64,000 nucleotides of DNA from Hymenobacter negativus. Lineage in GTDB: Bacteria > Bacteroidota > Bacteroidia > Cytophagales > Hymenobacteraceae. The stretch lies in contig NZ_JAGETZ010000008.1 of assembly GCF_017571495.1 (NCBI RefSeq), positions 62,001-126,000 of the forward strand, given 5' to 3'. Position 1 is the stretch's first letter, and each line of letters starts with the position of its first letter. Under the pieces are notes generated by a model that ran no database searches, was not told the DNA's origin, and saw only the letters and a list, made by a program, of their open reading frames with translations. Position numbers and translations under genes: made by a program. Below, one piece after another: positions 41,130-49,977 of the stretch.

Positions 41130-42341
41130 CTATTCGTGCACCAAGCGCTGCGTTGTACAGCCTGTTTTGCTGGCTAGTTCCAGAAAGAAAGGGCCTTTGG
41201 GCAGGCTGGTGATGTCGATACGGTCATTGCCAGCAGCCTTGCCGGTTAGGAGCATCTGGCCTATGGTATTAAAAATGCGGTATTGCACGAAGCTCAGGGC
41301 TGATGGCAGCGTCACGAGCCCCAGGCTGGGATTCGGATAAGCAGCTGCTATGCCCGCCAGTGCCTGCGTCGCTACTACCGGCGAGAAGGTCACCGTGCCA
41401 TCGGTATCGACCTGACGCAGGCGGTAATAGGCCCGGCCGGTGAAAGGGCGGCTGTCCACGAACGAGTAGGTGTGGGCGCTGGTGCTGCTGCCCTGGCCTT
41501 TTACCATACCAATGGTTTGGTAGGCCTCGCCGGTGGCGCTGCGCTGCACCTCAAACCGGTCGCTGTTTTTCTCGCTGGCCGTGGCCCAGCTCAGGTTCAT
41601 GGCCTGTGTGCTGGCCAAGGCCTCGAAACGGGTTAGTTCAACGGGCAGGGGCAAGCTCGAAGAAATCGTAACGTTGTCGATGAGAACCGTCGACTTGCGT
41701 GCTGCTCTAACCGAGATGGTTACGTCAACGGTTGTTCTGCTGCTGAAAGCAGGCAGATTAATCGTATAATTCCCAACAGCGTTCAGGCTTGGGTTGGCGC
41801 CGGTTGCGGCCAGCATGGTAAATGAATAGGTCGCGGGAGTTCCGTACGTCGACGTGTAAGAGCCCCCGGTGCCAATGTTAAAAACAGGGGCACTGTTGCT
41901 GTTCGGGCCGTCGATGGTTAAAGCGTTGACTGCAGCGCCACCATTAATGGATATGCTTACCGTCACATTATTATTGTCATCAAAACCAAAGTTTCCTTTC
42001 TGGCCCAACTGAAAGGTTACTTTATTATTTGCCGAGCCTGCCTGAAATGTCTCTCTCGAAAAAACAACTGGAATGGTGTTGGGGGTGGTACTGGCGTTGT
42101 TGTCGGCGACGCCGAATGCGCCAGTACCAGGCTGGGTAAAGCTTGTTGAGAAGTAGCCGGCTGTGCCGGAGTTGGTAGCGTTGGCGCTGGTGGTCAGGGT
42201 AACGTATGTACTGGGAGTAGCGGCACTCCCCGAAAAATCCTGGGTTTTTGAACTAACCTGCGCGGCTACGCTGAGCGAGCAAAGGAGCAGTGCTGCCGCA
42301 CTTGGCCAAGCGCTGCCCAGGCAGTGTAAAGGGTGTTTCAT
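41130..42341 (-). CDS. T9SS type A sorting domain-containing secreted protein
   Basis: A 403-aa exported protein. Signal peptide WPSAAALLLCSLSVAAQ, a low-complexity Ser/Thr/Asn-rich beta region (TPSTYVTLTTSANATNSGTAG, FGFDDNNNVTVSISINGG), then the module PLPVELTRFEALASTQAMNLSWATASEKNSDRFEVQRS ... YYRLRQVDTDGTVTFSPV, and a sorting domain (AAYPNPSLGLVTLPSAL, QYRIFNTIGQMLL, IDITSLPKGPFFLELAS). The C-terminus is less standard (TTQRLVHE). The same module precedes the sorting domain of the metalloprotease at 20667-23123. Ligand unknown. Confidence 0.85.
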   Translation of the reverse strand: MKHPLHCLGSAWPSAAALLLCSLSVAAQVSSKTQDFSGSAATPSTYVTLTTSANATNSGTAGYFSTSFTQPGTGAFGVADNNASTTPNTIPVVFSRETFQAGSANNKVTFQLGQKGNFGFDDNNNVTVSISINGGAAVNALTIDGPNSNSAPVFNIGTGGSYTSTYGTPATYSFTMLAATGANPSLNAVGNYTINLPAFSSRTTVDVTISVRAARKSTVLIDNVTISSSLPLPVELTRFEALASTQAMNLSWATASEKNSDRFEVQRSATGEAYQTIGMVKGQGSSTSAHTYSFVDSRPFTGRAYYRLRQVDTDGTVTFSPVVATQALAGIAAAYPNPSLGLVTLPSALSFVQYRIFNTIGQMLLTGKAAGNDRIDITSLPKGPFFLELASKTGCTTQRLVHE

Positions 42342-42728
42342 AAAGAAAGAGTGGGTTGGTTAAAGAGATACATACGCCAATCCTGCTGCTGGATAAGCAA
42401 AGCAGTAAAAGCGAAGAAGTAGGCATGAACAATGCATAGCAGTGGTGTATAAGTCGTATTTATTTGCTGTTTTATATGCAAAAATATAGCACACACTACT
42501 GTTTGTAATTATTGTATAATCAATGACTTTGTGTAAGGTTTTGAACTTGTAGATAGAATAGGATATATAGTATTGAGTCTTAAGGCCATTTGGTGCAGTT
42601 ATTATGGTTGGGACAAGTAGGGTTTTAGCAGTTGCAGGTAATTTGCCAATCAGTGCAGGCAGTGGAGCCGGGCCTTGTGCTGAATCGAAGCAGCCGGATT
42701 GCCCGCCTAGGTCTGTTCCTTTCAACAG
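42342..42728. other. AT-rich divergent promoter region
   Basis: 387 bases between the minus-strand T9SS gene and the plus-strand GH3 gene. From about 42440 to 42610 it is strongly AT-rich and likely holds both promoters. A 121-codon minus frame here has no features and is not called. Confidence 0.45.
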
Positions 42729-45700
42729 ATGTTATCGGCCGACCGTAGAAGTCGACGTAATATGCCCTTGCCCAATTATCAGCCTTGCTCTGGCAAACCC
42801 CCTGGCTTCCTCGCGAGCCAATGCCTTACGAGGCGGTACTTTCGTAAAAAAGTCCTCGCCTTGCGTACTCCAATTCCCGCGTTTCTCTTGCTGTTTTTGC
42901 TGCTTGCGGCGCCATCATTGGTCTGGGCCCAGCGCCGGCCAACTGGTCCGGTCAAGCGCCCAACGATACCGCGCGTGGAAGCAGCGCGCCGGGCCGCCCA
43001 GGCTGCGGCCCGCCAGAAAGCCCTTGCCGCCAGCACCCCGGCCTTCACCAAATACCTGCACTCGACCTGGGTCGATAGCCTGATGCGCCAGCTCACGCCC
43101 GACCAACGGGCCGCGCAGCTGTTCATGGTGGCTGCTTATTCCAACCGCAAGCGCGCGGACGAGGACTCGATTTCGGCCCTCGTTCAGCAGTACGGCATTG
43201 GCGGGCTGATATTTTTTCAGGGCGGGCCGGTGCGTCAGGCCAATCTGCTTAACCGCTACCAGAGCCAGAGCAAAGTGCCGCTGCTGGTGGCCCTGGATGG
43301 CGAATGGGGCGTAGGCATGCGCCTCGACAGCGTGGTGAAATTCCCTTACCAGATGAGCCTGGGCGGCGAAACCGACACCACGCTGCTCTACGATATGGGC
43401 CGCGAAATCGCCCACCAGTTTAAGCGGCTGGGCATGCACGTCAACTTCGCGCCGGTAGTCGACGTCAATAACAACCCGGCCAACCCCGTCATCGGCTTCC
43501 GGAGCTGGGGCGAAAACCCGGCCGCCGTGGCCCGCGACGGCCGCCAGTACATGCGCGGCATGCAGGACGCCGGCATTCTGGCTGTGGCCAAGCACTTCCC
43601 GGGCCACGGCGACGTTGACGCCGACTCCCACCTGGCTTTGCCCACCGTGCGCGTCGACCGCCGCCGGCTCGATACCCTAGAACTGCCGCCCTTCCGTAGC
43701 CTGATTGCGGGCGGGCTCGGCGGCATGATGGTGGCCCACCTCAACGTGCCGGCCCTGGATACGGTACTGGGGCCCAGCACGCTTTCGCGGCCCATCATCA
43801 CGGGCGTGCTACGCGAGGAAATGGGCTTCAAAGGCTTGATATTCACGGATGCGATGAACATGCGCGGCGTTATCAGCAAGTTCCCGCCCGGCGAGGCCGA
43901 CGTGCGCGCCATCATGGCCGGCAACGACATTCTGGAGTTCAGCAAGAACATTCCGCTGGCGCTCAAAATGGTCCGCATTGCGGTGGACAGTGGTCGGATT
44001 TCGCAAAAAGAAATCGACGAACACTGCCGCCGCGTGCTGGCCCTCAAGCAGTGGGCGGACCTGAACCACTACCGGCCCATCGATACCAAAAACCTCTACG
44101 AAGACCTCAACGGCCCGCACGCGCAGTACCTGAGCCACCGCCTCACGGAGCTGAGCATCACGCTGCTGCGAAACCAGAAGAACCTGCTGCCGCTCCAGCG
44201 CCTCGATACGTTGCGCATTGCCACGCTAGTGCTCGGCGGCGCTCCCAGCGACACGACGGCCTTCCAGAAAGCAGTGGCCGACTATGCGCCAGCCGCGCAT
44301 TTCCACATCGCCGCTACTGCCTCGCTCGATGAGCTGACCAAGCTGCGCGCCGCCCTCAAGCCCTACAACCTTGTGTTGGTGAGTCTGCAAAACCTAGGCC
44401 GACTGCCTGCTACCAGCTTCGGCATCTCGCCCGAGGAAAACATGCTGCTGCGCGAACTGGTCGACCAAAAGCAACAACTGGTGCTCAGCGTGTTTGGCTC
44501 GGCCTACGCCGTAGCGCGGGTGCGCGATTCGGACCGCGCTGCCGCTGTCGTCTTGGCCTATCAGGAAAGTGAGAATGCGCAAAACCTGGCTGCCCAGGCC
44601 ATTTTTGGCGGTATCGCAGCCACGGGCAAGCTGCCCGTCACGGTGAGCGACCGGTACCCGCGTGGCTTTGGCTTGCGCACGGCTGCCCCCTTCCGCCTGC
44701 GCTACGCCAACCCAGAAGACGTGAACATGGACGGCCGCCTCGAAGCTCGCGTGGACAGCCTCGTGGGCCGGGCGCTGGCCGCCCAAGCGTTTCCGGGCGC
44801 GCAGGTGGTTATTGCCCGGCGCGGCACGGTGGTGCTCCGCAAAAGCTATGGCAACCAGACGTATGCAGGTTTTGGAGAAGCAGTAGTTGATGCTAAAAAG
44901 AAGAAAACAGGCGTGCCAACAGCGGATACCAAGCTGGTGTCAGTTCCTCGTCCCGTCAGAAACGAAGACCTCTACGATTTGGCTTCGATGACCAAGCTGC
45001 TGGCCGCCACACCCGCGCTTCTCAAGCTCGAAGCCGACCATAAATTCAGCCCCGATAGCACGCTGGGTAACTACTTCCCCTTTCTGCGCGGCACCAACAA
45101 GGCCAACTTGAAGATGCGTGACGTGCTGGCTCACCAGGCCGGCCTGCAAGCCTGGATTCCGTTTTGGAAGGAGCTAACCAAGAAAAACGGCGACCTGCGC
45201 CGCCGCTACTTCCGGCCCGATTCGTCGGCGCGCTTCCCGCTGCCAGCGGCCCAAGGCCTGTGGGCCAGCAAGGATTTGCCGGCCCGTATCTATAAGGAAA
45301 TTGGGGAGTCGCCGCTGAATGCGAAGCCGGGTTACGTGTACTCCGACCTGTCGTTTATTCTATATCCGGACCTGGTGCAACGCCGTACCGGAATGTCGCT
45401 CGATGCCTTTTTGCAGAAGGAAGTATACGGGCCGCTGGGCGCCCGCACACTCGGCTTCCGGCCTGCCAACCGCTTTTCATTGGCGCGTATCGTACCCACG
45501 GAAGTTGATTCGGCCTTCCGTAAGCAGCTGCTGCACGGCACCGTGCACGACGAAGGCGCGGCCCTGCTGGGCGGCCTCTCAGGCCATGCCGGCCTCTTCG
45601 GCGATGCCAACGACGTGGCCAAACTCGCCCAAACCTATGCCTGGGGCGGGCGCTATGGCGGCCAGCAGCTGTTCGACAAAACCATTCTGGCCGACTGGAC

Positions 45701-45968
45701 GCGCTGCCAGTTCTGCCCCGACAACCGCCGCGCCCTGGCCTTCGACCGCCCCGCCGCCGACCCTACGGTGAACTCGGCCAAATCGGCCTCGCAGCGCAGC
45801 TACGGGCACACTGGCTTCACGGGCACCTACTTCTGGGTCGAGCCTGAGAAGGACCTGGTGGTGGTGCTGCTCACCAACCGCGTGCACCCCACGCGGCGCA
45901 ACAACAAGCTGGGCGATTTGAGCGTGCGCTCGTCGCTGCTGCAGCTGGCCATCGAGGCGGCGCGGTAA
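42729..45968 (+). CDS. GH3 beta-N-acetylglucosaminidase (NagZ-like) fused to a beta-lactamase-fold serine hydrolase
   Basis: A 1079-aa exported fusion. A signal-like segment sits late (TPIPAFLLLFLLLAAPSLVWAQ), so the start may lie downstream of 42729; an ATG at 42762 is an alternative. The GH3 part (about 100-670) has GGLIFFQGGP, the NagZ-specific loop KHFPGHGDVDADSHLALP and the nucleophile Asp374 in IFTDAMNM. The second part (about 680-1079) is a class C beta-lactamase-like domain: Ser753-x-x-Lys756 in LASMTKLL, YSDLSF, and HTGFTGTYFWVEP. This arrangement recurs in Bacteroidota. It likely cuts GlcNAc from peptidoglycan fragments; the second domain may cleave a peptide or ester bond. Confidence 0.9.
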   Translation: MLSADRRSRRNMPLPNYQPCSGKPPGFLASQCLTRRYFRKKVLALRTPIPAFLLLFLLLAAPSLVWAQRRPTGPVKRPTIPRVEAARRAAQAAARQKALAASTPAFTKYLHSTWVDSLMRQLTPDQRAAQLFMVAAYSNRKRADEDSISALVQQYGIGGLIFFQGGPVRQANLLNRYQSQSKVPLLVALDGEWGVGMRLDSVVKFPYQMSLGGETDTTLLYDMGREIAHQFKRLGMHVNFAPVVDVNNNPANPVIGFRSWGENPAAVARDGRQYMRGMQDAGILAVAKHFPGHGDVDADSHLALPTVRVDRRRLDTLELPPFRSLIAGGLGGMMVAHLNVPALDTVLGPSTLSRPIITGVLREEMGFKGLIFTDAMNMRGVISKFPPGEADVRAIMAGNDILEFSKNIPLALKMVRIAVDSGRISQKEIDEHCRRVLALKQWADLNHYRPIDTKNLYEDLNGPHAQYLSHRLTELSITLLRNQKNLLPLQRLDTLRIATLVLGGAPSDTTAFQKAVADYAPAAHFHIAATASLDELTKLRAALKPYNLVLVSLQNLGRLPATSFGISPEENMLLRELVDQKQQLVLSVFGSAYAVARVRDSDRAAAVVLAYQESENAQNLAAQAIFGGIAATGKLPVTVSDRYPRGFGLRTAAPFRLRYANPEDVNMDGRLEARVDSLVGRALAAQAFPGAQVVIARRGTVVLRKSYGNQTYAGFGEAVVDAKKKKTGVPTADTKLVSVPRPVRNEDLYDLASMTKLLAATPALLKLEADHKFSPDSTLGNYFPFLRGTNKANLKMRDVLAHQAGLQAWIPFWKELTKKNGDLRRRYFRPDSSARFPLPAAQGLWASKDLPARIYKEIGESPLNAKPGYVYSDLSFILYPDLVQRRTGMSLDAFLQKEVYGPLGARTLGFRPANRFSLARIVPTEVDSAFRKQLLHGTVHDEGAALLGGLSGHAGLFGDANDVAKLAQTYAWGGRYGGQQLFDKTILADWTRCQFCPDNRRALAFDRPAADPTVNSAKSASQRSYGHTGFTGTYFWVEPEKDLVVVLLTNRVHPTRRNNKLGDLSVRSSLLQLAIEAAR

Positions 45969-46052
45969 GGCGGTTACGCAGCCTATCGGGCGGGCAGAGA
46001 AAATGAGTGTCGGCTTGCTACCTTACGGCCCTACTCTTATTCCCGCCCCACT

Positions 46053-47678
46053 ATGTTAGGACTGATGATGGCCGAACCCCTGCGGGTGGCCACGATTATC
46101 GAGCACGCCGCCAAGTGGCACGCCACCACCGAAATCGTGTCGCGCCGGCCCGAGGGCGGCATCCACCGCTATACCTACGCCGAGGCCAACCGTCGCAGCA
46201 AGCAGCTGGCCCAGGCCCTGTTGAAGCTGGGCGTCGCAAACGGCGACCGGGTGGGGACACTGGCCTGGAATACGCACCGCCACTTTGAGCTGTATTTCGG
46301 TGTGGCAGGCATCGGGGCGGTGTGTCACACCATCAACCCGCGCCTGTTTCCCGAGCAACTGGTCTACATCATCAACCACGCCGAGGACCGGCTGCTGTTC
46401 TTCGACCTCACCTTTTTACCCTTGGTCGAGCGCCTGGCCCCGGTGTGCCCCACCGTGGAAAAATGGGTGCTGCTGGCTGGCCCTGAGCACCTGCCGGCTC
46501 GTTCAGAAATGCCCGGCCTGTGCAGCTACGAGGACTTACTGTCGGCTGAAACGACTGGCTACGAATGGCCCAGCTTTGATGAGAACACGGCCTGTTCGCT
46601 GTGCTACACCTCTGGCACTACCGACCAGCCCAAGGGTGTGCTATACTCGCACCGGTCCACGGTGCTGCACGCGCTGGGCATTTCGCTGCCCGATTCGCTC
46701 GGCTGCTCGGCCCTCGACGTGATAATGCCGGTGGTGCCCATGTTCCACGTCAACGCCTGGGGCTTGCCCTACGCGGCCCCGCTCGCCGGTGCCAAACTCG
46801 TACTGCCGGGCGCGGGCATGGACAGTGCCAGCCTCTATGAGCTGATGGAGAACGAAGGCGTTACGTTCTCGGCTGGGGTGCCCACTATCTGGTTGGCGCT
46901 GTTGCAATTCATGCGCGAAGGCCAGCGCCGCTTCCGCACATTGCGGCGCACGGTGGTGGGCGGTTCGTCGTGCCCGCCGGCATTGATGAAGGCGTTTGTG
47001 GACGAGCTAAGCGTGACAATCACCCACGCCTGGGGCATGACCGAAACCAGCCCGCTCGGCACTGCTGGCCGCCTCAAAGCCAACCAGCTGGAGCTGCCGG
47101 CCAGCGAGAAAGCCAGCGTTTTGGCCAAACAAGGCCGGGCCGTGTTCGGCGTCGATATGAAAATAGTAGGCGACGATGGCCAGGAACTGCCGCACGACGG
47201 CGAGGCATTCGGCGACCTGCTGGTGCGCGGGCCGTGGGTGGTGCGCGAGTACTTCCGCAGCCCCACGCCCGGTGAGCTTACGGCCGATGGCTGGTTCCGC
47301 ACCGGCGACGTAGCCACCATCGACCCCGACGGCTTCATGCAAATCACCGACCGTTCGAAGGACGTTATTAAGTCGGGCGGCGAGTGGATTTCCAGCATCG
47401 ACCTCGAAAACCTAGCCGTGGCCCACCCCGCCGTGGCCGAGGCGGCCGTCATTGGTGTGCCCAGCGCGAAGTGGAGCGAGCGGCCCTTGCTGCTGGTGGT
47501 GCGCCGCCCTGGTCTGGACGTTTCAGCCGAGGAAATGCTGGCCTTTTTCCGAGGCAAAGTGGCTAAGTTCTGGGAGCCCGATGCGGTGGAATTTGTGGAT
47601 GCTTTGCCGCACACGGCTACGGGAAAGCTGCTTAAGACGCAGCTACGCAAAGATTTTGCGGGGTACTCAGTGGCGTAG
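46053..47678 (+). CDS. Long/medium-chain fatty acid-CoA ligase
   Basis: A 541-aa adenylate-forming enzyme that activates fatty acids to acyl-CoA. Motifs: A3 region CYTSGTTDQPKGVLYSHRS, A5 HAWGMTETSP, A7 WFRTGDVATIDPDGF, A8 RSKDVIKSGGEWISSIDLE and A10 PHTATGKLLKTQLR with the catalytic Lys. It is of the AlkK/FadD3-like length class. Cytoplasmic, no signal. It starts 84 bases after the GH3 gene but has no evident functional link. Chain-length preference cannot be read. Confidence 0.92.
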   Translation: MLGLMMAEPLRVATIIEHAAKWHATTEIVSRRPEGGIHRYTYAEANRRSKQLAQALLKLGVANGDRVGTLAWNTHRHFELYFGVAGIGAVCHTINPRLFPEQLVYIINHAEDRLLFFDLTFLPLVERLAPVCPTVEKWVLLAGPEHLPARSEMPGLCSYEDLLSAETTGYEWPSFDENTACSLCYTSGTTDQPKGVLYSHRSTVLHALGISLPDSLGCSALDVIMPVVPMFHVNAWGLPYAAPLAGAKLVLPGAGMDSASLYELMENEGVTFSAGVPTIWLALLQFMREGQRRFRTLRRTVVGGSSCPPALMKAFVDELSVTITHAWGMTETSPLGTAGRLKANQLELPASEKASVLAKQGRAVFGVDMKIVGDDGQELPHDGEAFGDLLVRGPWVVREYFRSPTPGELTADGWFRTGDVATIDPDGFMQITDRSKDVIKSGGEWISSIDLENLAVAHPAVAEAAVIGVPSAKWSERPLLLVVRRPGLDVSAEEMLAFFRGKVAKFWEPDAVEFVDALPHTATGKLLKTQLRKDFAGYSVA

Positions 47679-47696
47679 AAGCAGGCAAGTCAAAGC

Positions 47697-47796
47697 GTCA
47701 TGCGTAGCGTAATCGAAGCATATCTACCGCAATACAAATTCAAACGAAGGGATTACCACAGCGTTAGATGTGCTTCGGCTACACTGCGCATGACGG
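47697..47796. repeat. Inverted-repeat element, CGTCATGC type
   Basis: Arms 47697-47727 and 47766-47796, 31 bases each, complementary at 26 positions. Lies between the convergent acyl-CoA ligase and proC genes. Confidence 0.8.
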
Positions 47797-47808
47797 GCTT
47801 TTTAGACT

Positions 47809-48609
47809 TTATTTCCCCAACTCTTCGGCCCGGTCCCTTGCTGCCCCAGCCCCGGCCATCAGGCCCTCGCGTACTGCTCCCGTGCCGAAGGCTTTCAAGG
47901 CTGCCTCGGTGGTGCCGCCTTTGGAGGCCACCTTGGCAATCCAGTCCTGGCAGCTCAGGCCCGATTGCGAATACAACTCCACCGCGCCGCGGAAGGTCTG
48001 GCTCACCAGCAGCTCGGCTTCGGCGGGGGAGAAGCCCATTTGGGCGGCGGCGTCCATGAGGGCGCCCATGCAGTAGTATACGTAGGCCGGGCCACTGCCC
48101 GAAATAGCGGTGCTGGCATCGATGGCGCTTTCCTGCTCCACATACACCGTTTTGCCGGTGGTGCTGAGTAGGTTTTGCACCTGCACCAGTTCGGCGCGGG
48201 TCACCTCGTCGGTGCCGGTGAAGGCCGTCATGCCCATGCCAATCTGGGCGGGCAGGTTGGGCATGGCCCGAATAACTTTAGGTGTGCCCAGCGCCTCTTT
48301 GATGGTGGCAATGCGCACGCCAGCCATAATGCTGAGCACCAGCTGTTCCGGCTGCACCAGCGACTTAAGGGTTTCAAAGAGGGCGGGCGAATCCTGGGGT
48401 TTAACGGCGAGAATGAGGATGTTGGCACCCGGCACGCACTCGGCCGGCGAGCCCCACACGGTGCCGATTTCGTGGACGGCCAGCGCTGCCACCCGCTCCG
48501 GCGAGCGCGCCAGCAGGCGCAAATCGAGCCGGGACGTGACGTGGGTGCGGGCAAAGCTGCGGGCGTAAGTCAGGCCCATGTTGCCACCACCGATGATGAG
48601 GATTTTCAT
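47809..48609 (-). CDS. proC: Pyrroline-5-carboxylate reductase
   Basis: A 266-aa enzyme for the last step of proline synthesis (NAD(P)H-dependent reduction of P5C). The ATG at 48609 begins MKILIIGGGNMGLTYARSFA with the dinucleotide-binding GGGNMG. Further motifs: NILILAVKPQD, MPNLPAQIGMGMTAF and the C-terminal dimer/active-site region DASTAISGSGPAYVYYCMGALMDAAAQMGF, LVSQTFRGAVEL and SKGGTTEAALKAF. Full length. Codons upstream of 48609 overlap a repeat. No functional link to nagX upstream on the same strand. Confidence 0.95.
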   Translation of the reverse strand: MKILIIGGGNMGLTYARSFARTHVTSRLDLRLLARSPERVAALAVHEIGTVWGSPAECVPGANILILAVKPQDSPALFETLKSLVQPEQLVLSIMAGVRIATIKEALGTPKVIRAMPNLPAQIGMGMTAFTGTDEVTRAELVQVQNLLSTTGKTVYVEQESAIDASTAISGSGPAYVYYCMGALMDAAAQMGFSPAEAELLVSQTFRGAVELYSQSGLSCQDWIAKVASKGGTTEAALKAFGTGAVREGLMAGAGAARDRAEELGK

Positions 48610-48647
48610 AATAAAAGTTGCTATTCGAATAGCAAAGAACGTCATGC

Positions 48648-48757
48648 CGTCTGTCTCCTGAGCACGGCGAAGGACCTTATCACGGCTGCGTAGATTGATA
48701 TTACTGCAATCTGTTCAGTAGTGATAAGGTCCTTCGCTGCGCTCAGGATAACAGACG
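48648..48757. repeat. Inverted-repeat element, second copy of the 38431 family
   Basis: Left arm 48648-48683 and right arm 48721-48757 are complementary with a one-base gap and few mismatches. The inner parts (CCTGAGC, GAAGGACCTTATCAC) match those at 38431-38528. The left flank carries AAGAACGTCATG at 48635-48646, shared with 19459. Confidence 0.9.
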
Positions 48758-48764
48758 AAAACAC

Positions 48765-49946
48765 TCACACCTTCAGCACCACGCCTTTCTTGTACATCCA
48801 ACTCAGGATAAAGTACCAGATGACAATGAGCGTGATGGCTCCCACCAGCGAGGCATTGCGCGGGTCTTGGAAATGCGGCGCGATGCCCCACTCGTAGAGC
48901 CACTCCTTTAGCCCGCCGGTTTTGCCGCCTGGCAACGCTAACTGAAACAGCCCAAACGTGCGCGAGAGCAACGCCGAGAGGCAAAAGACCAGAATGGCAT
49001 TGACGCCATACACCAGCGCCGGGCGCGTCCAGGCGCGGTAGCCCTGCACGTCACAAATCCAGTAGAGTGCCGCCAAGCCGGCCATCGCCAGCCCACCACA
49101 AAAGAGTACGTAGGAGCTACTCCACAGGGCTTTATTGATGGGAAACCACGGCGACCAGCACAAGCCGAGGACGATGAGCCCGCCGGCTGCCACGAAGAGC
49201 CAGGCCACTTTGGCGGCGGGCTCCTGGTCGCGCCGGCGCAGCCATTGGGCTGTGAGCACGCCCAGCAGGCCAGTTCCTAGCGCTGGCAAGGTGCCGAGCA
49301 GGCCTTCGGGGTCCCAGGTGCGGCTTTGTTTCCAGAGGTGGGCTTCGGTGAAGAGGGTGCGGTCGAGCCAGGCGCCGAGGTTGGTGGTCGGCTCTAGGTT
49401 GGCAGCGCCGAAACCAGGCACGGGCACCAGCTGCATCAGTACCGCGTAACCGACTAGGAACCCGATAATCAGCCAGACCTGGGTGCGCCAGCTCGTTTTC
49501 AGGAAAATAAAGCCGCACCCCAGAAACACCAGCGCAATGCGCTGCAACACGCCCATGATGCGCACCGTCGAGAAGTCGAACTTCGGGTAGAGCGACAGCA
49601 GCAGGCCCAATCCAAAGAGCACCGCTGCCCGGCGCAAAACCCGCAGCAGCACGGTGCCCTGCGGCCCGCCGCGCTGCTTCACGCCGTCCAGCGCATACAC
49701 CAGGCTCACGCCCACAATGAACAGGAAGAACGGAAAAATGAGGTCGGTAGGCGTGCAGCCGTTCCATTCCGCATGCTCCAGCGGCGGGTAGATGTGGCCC
49801 CAGTCGCCGGGGTTGTTCACCAGTATCATGGCCATCACGGTGAGGCCCCTAAACACGTCGAGGCTGATGAGCCGGCCGGGTTGGGAGGCTTCCGCTATGG
49901 GTTGGGTGCCAGTTGTTTCGAGGGCGGCTTGGGTAGTGCGCTGCAT
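48765..49946 (-). CDS. nagX: NagX-like membrane acyltransferase (DUF5009 family)
   Basis: A 393-aa multi-span protein from the ATG at 49946. It opens with RLISLDVFRGLTVMAMILVNNPGDWGHIYPPLEHAEWNGCTPTDLIFPFFLFIVGVSL, the hallmark of the DUF5009/heparan-alpha-glucosaminide N-acetyltransferase family. About ten spans follow. NagX members are found in N-acetylglucosamine use clusters of other bacteria, where a role in transport or amino-sugar acetylation was proposed but not shown. It starts 31 bases after anmK on the same strand, so the two are probably co-transcribed. Symbol given by family analogy. Confidence 0.85.
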   Translation of the reverse strand: MQRTTQAALETTGTQPIAEASQPGRLISLDVFRGLTVMAMILVNNPGDWGHIYPPLEHAEWNGCTPTDLIFPFFLFIVGVSLVYALDGVKQRGGPQGTVLLRVLRRAAVLFGLGLLLSLYPKFDFSTVRIMGVLQRIALVFLGCGFIFLKTSWRTQVWLIIGFLVGYAVLMQLVPVPGFGAANLEPTTNLGAWLDRTLFTEAHLWKQSRTWDPEGLLGTLPALGTGLLGVLTAQWLRRRDQEPAAKVAWLFVAAGGLIVLGLCWSPWFPINKALWSSSYVLFCGGLAMAGLAALYWICDVQGYRAWTRPALVYGVNAILVFCLSALLSRTFGLFQLALPGGKTGGLKEWLYEWGIAPHFQDPRNASLVGAITLIVIWYFILSWMYKKGVVLKV

Positions 49947-49977
49947 GACATTTATTGCTGTGTTTGTGCTGATACCA

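Noticed and set aside
42360..42725. 121-codon minus-strand frame in the AT-rich promoter region
   Set aside because: No motif, biased composition and position between divergent genes; more likely promoter DNA.
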